This document shows, in pieces, positions 60,867 to 64,000 of a DNA stretch of 64,000 bases. Source of the DNA: Actinomadura sp. J1-007 (GTDB lineage: Bacteria; Actinomycetota; Actinomycetes; Streptosporangiales; Streptosporangiaceae); assembly GCF_009793335.1 (NCBI RefSeq), contig NZ_WING01000003.1, forward strand, positions 1 through 64,000, written 5' to 3'. Position numbers and translations under genes: made by a program. Every line of letters begins with the position of its first letter. Position 1 is the first letter of the stretch. The notes under the pieces were generated by a model. That model had not been told where the DNA came from. It did not search any database and saw nothing but the letters and a program-made list of their open reading frames with translations.

Positions 60867-61461
60867 GGTCTCTCTTTCGCGGGTCGATTGAGGTCAGCAG
60901 GTCGCGCATGGCACGTTCGGCGTCCTCGCGCGACAGGCCGAGATCGCGCCGCCACAGCTTCCACAGGTAGACGTCGGTGGCGGCGTAGTGCAGGTTCAGC
61001 GCGTGCTCGCGGGCGGGGCCCGAGGCCGGGAGCCGGTCGGCGAAGACCCGTTCCAGCCACTCCCGGTGCTGGCCGCGCGCGTGGGCGGCCGCCCGTGCGA
61101 TCGCCGGGACGCGGTCGATCTGCGCGGTCCAGAGCGCGTTGGCGTCGCCGTGCCGTTCGTAGTCCTCGAACAGCGCGGCCACGATCGCCGCCACGTCCCC
61201 GACCGGCGCCTGGCGGCTGACCTCCGCCTGCGACGCCGCCCGGTCGGCGACGGCGTCGGCCAGGCCGTCCTTGCCGCCGAAGTGGTTGACGACCGTCTGC
61301 ACCGACACACCGGCCTCGTCGGCGATGTGCTGCAACGTGACGTCGTCGTACCACCGGCGCGTCCACAGCGCGGCCGCCGCCTTCATCACCCGCGCACGTG
61401 TGGCCTCCATGGCCGCGGTACGGGCGCCCATGCGGTACGGACGCCTGCTCCCACTTTCCAT
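60859..61461 (-). CDS. TetR/AcrR-family regulator of the glycosyltransferase
   Basis: About 200 residues: TRARVMKAAAALWTRRWYDD, VTLQHIADEAGVSVQTVVNH, FGGKDGLADAV is the TetR helix-turn-helix; the ligand domain follows. ATG 61461 fits a transcript from the promoter at 61469-61497 that would be leaderless; ATG 61431 has GGGAGCAGG upstream and is an alternative. Stop TAG overlaps the glycosyltransferase start. Confidence 0.88.
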   Translation of the reverse strand: MESGSRRPYRMGARTAAMEATRARVMKAAAALWTRRWYDDVTLQHIADEAGVSVQTVVNHFGGKDGLADAVADRAASQAEVSRQAPVGDVAAIVAALFEDYERHGDANALWTAQIDRVPAIARAAAHARGQHREWLERVFADRLPASGPAREHALNLHYAATDVYLWKLWRRDLGLSREDAERAMRDLLTSIDPRKRDHE

Positions 61462-61468
61462 GGAGCAA

Positions 61469-61497
61469 TACCTATATTCATTTGAGTGTGAAGTCAA
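61469..61497 (-). promoter_or_regulatory. Promoter of the TetR-glycosyltransferase operon
   Basis: On the minus strand TTGACT, 17 bases, TAGGTA. The spacer overlaps an imperfect dyad between TTTGA and TCAAA, a possible TetR site. The predicted transcript start falls at or next to ATG 61461. Confidence 0.65.
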
Positions 61498-61548
61498 ACG
61501 AAAGTGACGCCGCCCACGTGTGAGGCGCCGGCGACGCCCTCGCGGGGT

Positions 61549-61579
61549 TTGACCTCAAGCAGTGTTGAGGTCGGAGGAT
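61549..61579 (+). promoter_or_regulatory. SoxR/MerR-type promoter of the quinone oxidoreductase gene
   Basis: GACCTCAA (61551-61558) and TTGAGGTC (61565-61572) are perfect 8-base arms around GCAGTG. TTGACC (-35) and GAGGAT (-10) enclose it with the elongated 19-base spacer that MerR-family activators such as SoxR twist into use. Confidence 0.75.
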
Positions 61580-61641
61580 GGCCGGACGCGCCGGCGGACC
61601 CGCCGTACGGCGCCGCGCGAACCCGGAGGAGAGCCACGGTC

Positions 61642-62553
61642 ATGAAGGCGGCAGCAGTCAACTCGTTCGGCGGCCCGGAGGTCGTGGAACTGCTCGAGGT
61701 CGAGACTCCGCAGGCGGGGCCGGGGCAGATCCGGGTGCGGGTCAAGGCCGCGGGCATCCAGCCGTTCGACGGCGCGGTCCGCCGCGGCCTGACGCTGCCC
61801 GGCCAGGACCCGTCCTTCCCCAGGAAGATCGGCAACGATTTCGCGGGGATCGTCGACCAGGTCGGCGAGGGAGCCGCCGGTTTCCCGGTGGGCAGTGAGG
61901 TGCTGGGCTGGGCGCTGCTGGCCTGCCACGCCGAGTACGTGGTGGTCCCGGTCGATCAGGTCGCGGCCAAGCCGCCGCAGATGCCGTGGGAGGCCGCCGG
62001 CGCGTTCTCGGCCTCCGCCCAGACCGCGTACACCGCCGTCGAGTCGCTGCGGGTCGGCGCCGAGGACACCCTGCTCGTCCACGCGGCGGCCGGTGGCGTC
62101 GGCACCGTGGCCGTCCAGCTCGCCAGGATCCGCGGGGCCGCCGTCATCGGCACCGCCAGCCCGCGCAACCACGACTACCTGCGTTCGCTCGGGGCCCTCC
62201 CGGTCGCCTACGGCGAAGGACTGGTCGAACGCGTACGGAAGGCGGCCCCCGGCCAGGTCACGGCCGCCCTCGACTGCGTCGGCGGCCCGGCGCTGGACGC
62301 GTCGCTGGAGCTCGTCGCCGACCGGGGACGGATCGGCACCGTCACCGACTTCGACCGGGCGCCGGAGCTGGGGGTCTCAGCCATCAGCACGCAGCGTTCC
62401 GCCGAACGCCTGGCCGAACTCGCCAACTGGTACGTCGAGGGCAAGCTGCGCGTGGAGATCTCGCACACGTTCCCCCTGGACCAGGCCGCCGAGGCACACC
62501 GCCTGATGGACACCGGTCACGTACGCGGCAAGGTCGCGATCGTCGTCGACTGA
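61642..62553 (+). CDS. Zinc-independent NADPH:quinone oxidoreductase (MDR/QOR type)
   Basis: A 303-residue medium-chain reductase: KAAAVNSFGGPEVVELLEVE, IRVRVKAAGIQPFDGAVRRG in the N-terminal GroES-like domain, NADPH-binding LLVHAAAGGVGTVAVQLARI, and no structural zinc Cys cluster. It reduces quinones or enones with NADPH. ATG 61642 follows GGAGGAG. A SoxR-like box 60 bases upstream fits a redox-stress role. Confidence 0.92.
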   Translation: MKAAAVNSFGGPEVVELLEVETPQAGPGQIRVRVKAAGIQPFDGAVRRGLTLPGQDPSFPRKIGNDFAGIVDQVGEGAAGFPVGSEVLGWALLACHAEYVVVPVDQVAAKPPQMPWEAAGAFSASAQTAYTAVESLRVGAEDTLLVHAAAGGVGTVAVQLARIRGAAVIGTASPRNHDYLRSLGALPVAYGEGLVERVRKAAPGQVTAALDCVGGPALDASLELVADRGRIGTVTDFDRAPELGVSAISTQRSAERLAELANWYVEGKLRVEISHTFPLDQAAEAHRLMDTGHVRGKVAIVVD

Positions 62554-62635
62554 CAACACGCCGGTTTCCGGGAACGGGCCCGACCGTGGCCCCGAGGTTT
62601 CAGGCATGTCCGCCTCCGCCTCCGTTCCGGCCGGA

Positions 62636-63349
62636 TCAGGCTTCGTCCCGGCCGCCCGCGACAGCGCCGCTCGGCGACAGCCGGGCGCAGTGGCGGCAGA
62701 GCCGGGCGGAGGCGGCGATCTTGGCGTGGCAGAGGAAGGTGAGCGCGCCGGCGAGCACGGTCATCGGCAGGTCGGACACCAGAAGCGAGGCGACGGTGAG
62801 GGTGAGCGCGCTGATCGCCAGCGCGGTGGCGGCCGTGGTGCCGGTCCAGGCCATCACGGCGGGCAGCCGCCGCGGGGTGGGCACGCGCCGCGCGAGCGTG
62901 CCGGTGGCGGCGAGGCACGCCGCGCCCAGCAGCGCGGTGGCGGCCGCCACGCCTCCCAGGTGCGCGGCCGCCGTCTGGACGAGCCCGGGGAGGCGGCCGT
63001 CGGCGGAGCCGTCCGTGATCTCCGCCAGGTTCCAGCAGGCGAACAGCAGCGGCACCAGGAGCGCGATGGCCCCGGCGGTGTGCCGGGTCTGCGCGATGGT
63101 GAGCTCGCGCTGGAAATGCGGGGCGAGCTCGGCGACCGTGCCGAACTCGCCGATGGCCTGACGGGTCGCCCGCTCACCGTACGCCTGCCCGCCCGGCTGC
63201 TCGGGCGACAGGTCCGCGGCGGCGTCCATGAGCCCTTCGCGCAGCTCACCGACCATCCGTGCCTTGGCCCGGGCGGGGCCGTGCAGCGCCGCGGACAGGT
63301 CGGTGAGGTACTCCTCGATCGGGTCGGCGCGGACGTGCGGCGCGGTCAC
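62636..63349 (-). CDS. HAAS-domain (permease-prefix) membrane protein
   Basis: A 237-residue protein. Residues 10-80 form the HAAS signalling domain (PIEEYLTDLSAALHGPARAK, MVGELREGLMDAAADLSPEQ); several TM helices follow (AGAIALLVPLLFACWNLAEI, GGVAAATALLGAACLAATGT, TGTTAATALAISALTLTVAS). HAAS proteins pair with PadR regulators and anti-sigma-like systems for envelope stress. GTG 63349 overlaps the PadR stop (ACGTGA), so it is translationally coupled. Confidence 0.88.
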   Translation of the reverse strand: MTAPHVRADPIEEYLTDLSAALHGPARAKARMVGELREGLMDAAADLSPEQPGGQAYGERATRQAIGEFGTVAELAPHFQRELTIAQTRHTAGAIALLVPLLFACWNLAEITDGSADGRLPGLVQTAAAHLGGVAAATALLGAACLAATGTLARRVPTPRRLPAVMAWTGTTAATALAISALTLTVASLLVSDLPMTVLAGALTFLCHAKIAASARLCRHCARLSPSGAVAGGRDEA

Positions 63350-63687
63350 GTCGCGTTCCCCGGCTCGGGGGCGGGGTTCAGGACGGCGCCGATCGCGGTG
63401 GTGAACTCTCGCCACGCGGTCCGCTCGGTGGCCAGGCCGCGGCGGCCCGCGTCGGTGAGCTCGTAGCAGCGGCGCCGCCGTTCGCCCGCTGTCTGCCAGG
63501 TGCTGCGCAGCAGGCCGATCCGCTCCAGCCGGTTGAGCGCCGGATAGACGGTGCCCTTGCGCAGCTCCAGCGCTCCCTCGCTGCGTTCCTGGACCGCGGT
63601 GATGATCGCGTAACCGTGCAGCGGGCCGTCTTCCAGCACCGACAGCAGCAGCCCGTCCAGATGCCCCCGTACGGCGTCCGTCCTCAT
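63346..63687 (-). CDS. PadR-family regulator
   Basis: A 113-residue PadR winged helix: LDGLLLSVLEDGPLHGYAII, RKGTVYPALNRLERIGLLRS (the Y-P-A-L-x-R-L-E motif), RRRCYELTDAGRRGLATERT. Partner of the HAAS gene it overlaps. A GGTAGCCTACC palindrome at 63692-63702, just upstream, is a likely autoregulatory operator. Start ATG 63687; an ATG at 63705 is weaker. Confidence 0.92.
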   Translation of the reverse strand: MRTDAVRGHLDGLLLSVLEDGPLHGYAIITAVQERSEGALELRKGTVYPALNRLERIGLLRSTWQTAGERRRRCYELTDAGRRGLATERTAWREFTTAIGAVLNPAPEPGNAT

Positions 63688-63691
63688 GGTT

Positions 63692-63702
63692 GGTAGCCTA
63701 CC
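63692..63702. promoter_or_regulatory. Candidate PadR operator
   Basis: GGTAGCCTACC, 5-base perfect arms around C, five bases upstream of the PadR start, with further GTAG/CTAC half-sites at 63725-63733. Confidence 0.5.
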
Positions 63703-63765
63703 CACCAGAAGTGACGGGTACGCTGCCTACCTATTGGCAGCCAATCCTTTGGAAGGTTCCGTGCC

Positions 63766-64000
63766 GTGACCAAGCTGCTGTTGTCGGTCCATGTCCTCGC
63801 GGCGATCCTGGCGGTCGGGCCGATCGCCGTCGCCGCCTCGCTGTTCCCCCGCCACGCCACCGCCCCCGCGGCCCGGGAGGCGCGGCCGACCGTGTTCCTG
63901 CACCGGGTCTGCCGCGGCTACACCGTGGTGGGCATCGCCGTTCCGGTCTTCGGGTTCGCCACCGGCGCCCGGCTCGGCGTCCTCGGCGACGCCTGGCTGG
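63766..64000 (+). CDS. DUF2269-like membrane protein, cut by the window edge
   Basis: Starts GTG 63766 with GGAAGG upstream: MTKLLLSVHVLAAILAVGPI, then RHATAPAAREARPTVFLHRV, YTVVGIAVPVFGFATGARLG. Hydrophobic, probably four TM helices, resembling DUF2269 or related small membrane proteins. The 3' end is beyond the window. Divergent from PadR, so it may be under its control. Confidence 0.6.
   Translation, partial: MTKLLLSVHVLAAILAVGPIAVAASLFPRHATAPAAREARPTVFLHRVCRGYTVVGIAVPVFGFATGARLGVLGDAWL

Overview
The window is about 70 percent or more G+C, with GC-rich third codon positions, short intergenic gaps, many ATGA/GTGA stop-start overlaps and regulators typical of Actinobacteria (ECF41 and ECF42 sigma factors, XRE-cupin, DUF6230/DUF6114, AsnC/MFS pairs). 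It looks like chromosome from a filamentous actinomycete, possibly near Actinomadura or Streptosporangiales; the genus is inferred, not shown. No rRNA, tRNA, CRISPR array, phage or transposase was seen.

Layout. 1-15 kb: accessory genes (GNAT, ECF sigma, a TetR-controlled SDR pair, DHA2 transporter, VOC/RHH operon, MerR plus a UvrA-like resistance ATPase, GNAT, NmrA) and a threonyl-tRNA synthetase lacking the editing domain, preceded by a Thr-codon leader peptide and hairpin. 15-30 kb: the centre of the window, a five-gene translationally coupled operon. It contains one large iterative-type highly reducing polyketide synthase (KS-AT-DH-MT-ER-KR-ACP) followed by oleA, oleC, oleD and oleB, the head-to-head condensation, beta-lactone and olefin pathway. 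No thioesterase is present, so OleA is the obvious candidate to take the chain from the synthase. 30-35 kb: AsnC/MFS and an ECF42/DGPF pair. 35-40.7 kb: a lower-GC island with a secreted subtilase fused to a seven-repeat RCC1 propeller, flanked by a relic and an intact copy of one small gene. 40.7-50 kb: tautomerase/LysR (both missing their 5' ends), SDR, XRE, MarR, MFS, AsnC and a second UvrA-like ATPase. 50-54.4 kb: two ECF41 sigma factors in opposite orientation, each divergent from a redox-type target gene (AhpD-like, NmrA-like), with four matching ECF41-type promoters and a 324-bp perfect inverted repeat inside the sigma genes. 54-64 kb: methyltransferase, GntR/MFS, TetR/MFS, glycosyltransferase/TetR, a quinone oxidoreductase behind a SoxR-like box, and a PadR/HAAS operon.

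Sequence quality matters here. About thirty genes or gene segments are broken by what look like single missing bases in runs of C or G, with the protein continuing intact in the next frame. I treat most of these as consensus errors, not decay, and give the reconstructed spans. Coordinates of such genes cover the whole reconstructed reading frame.
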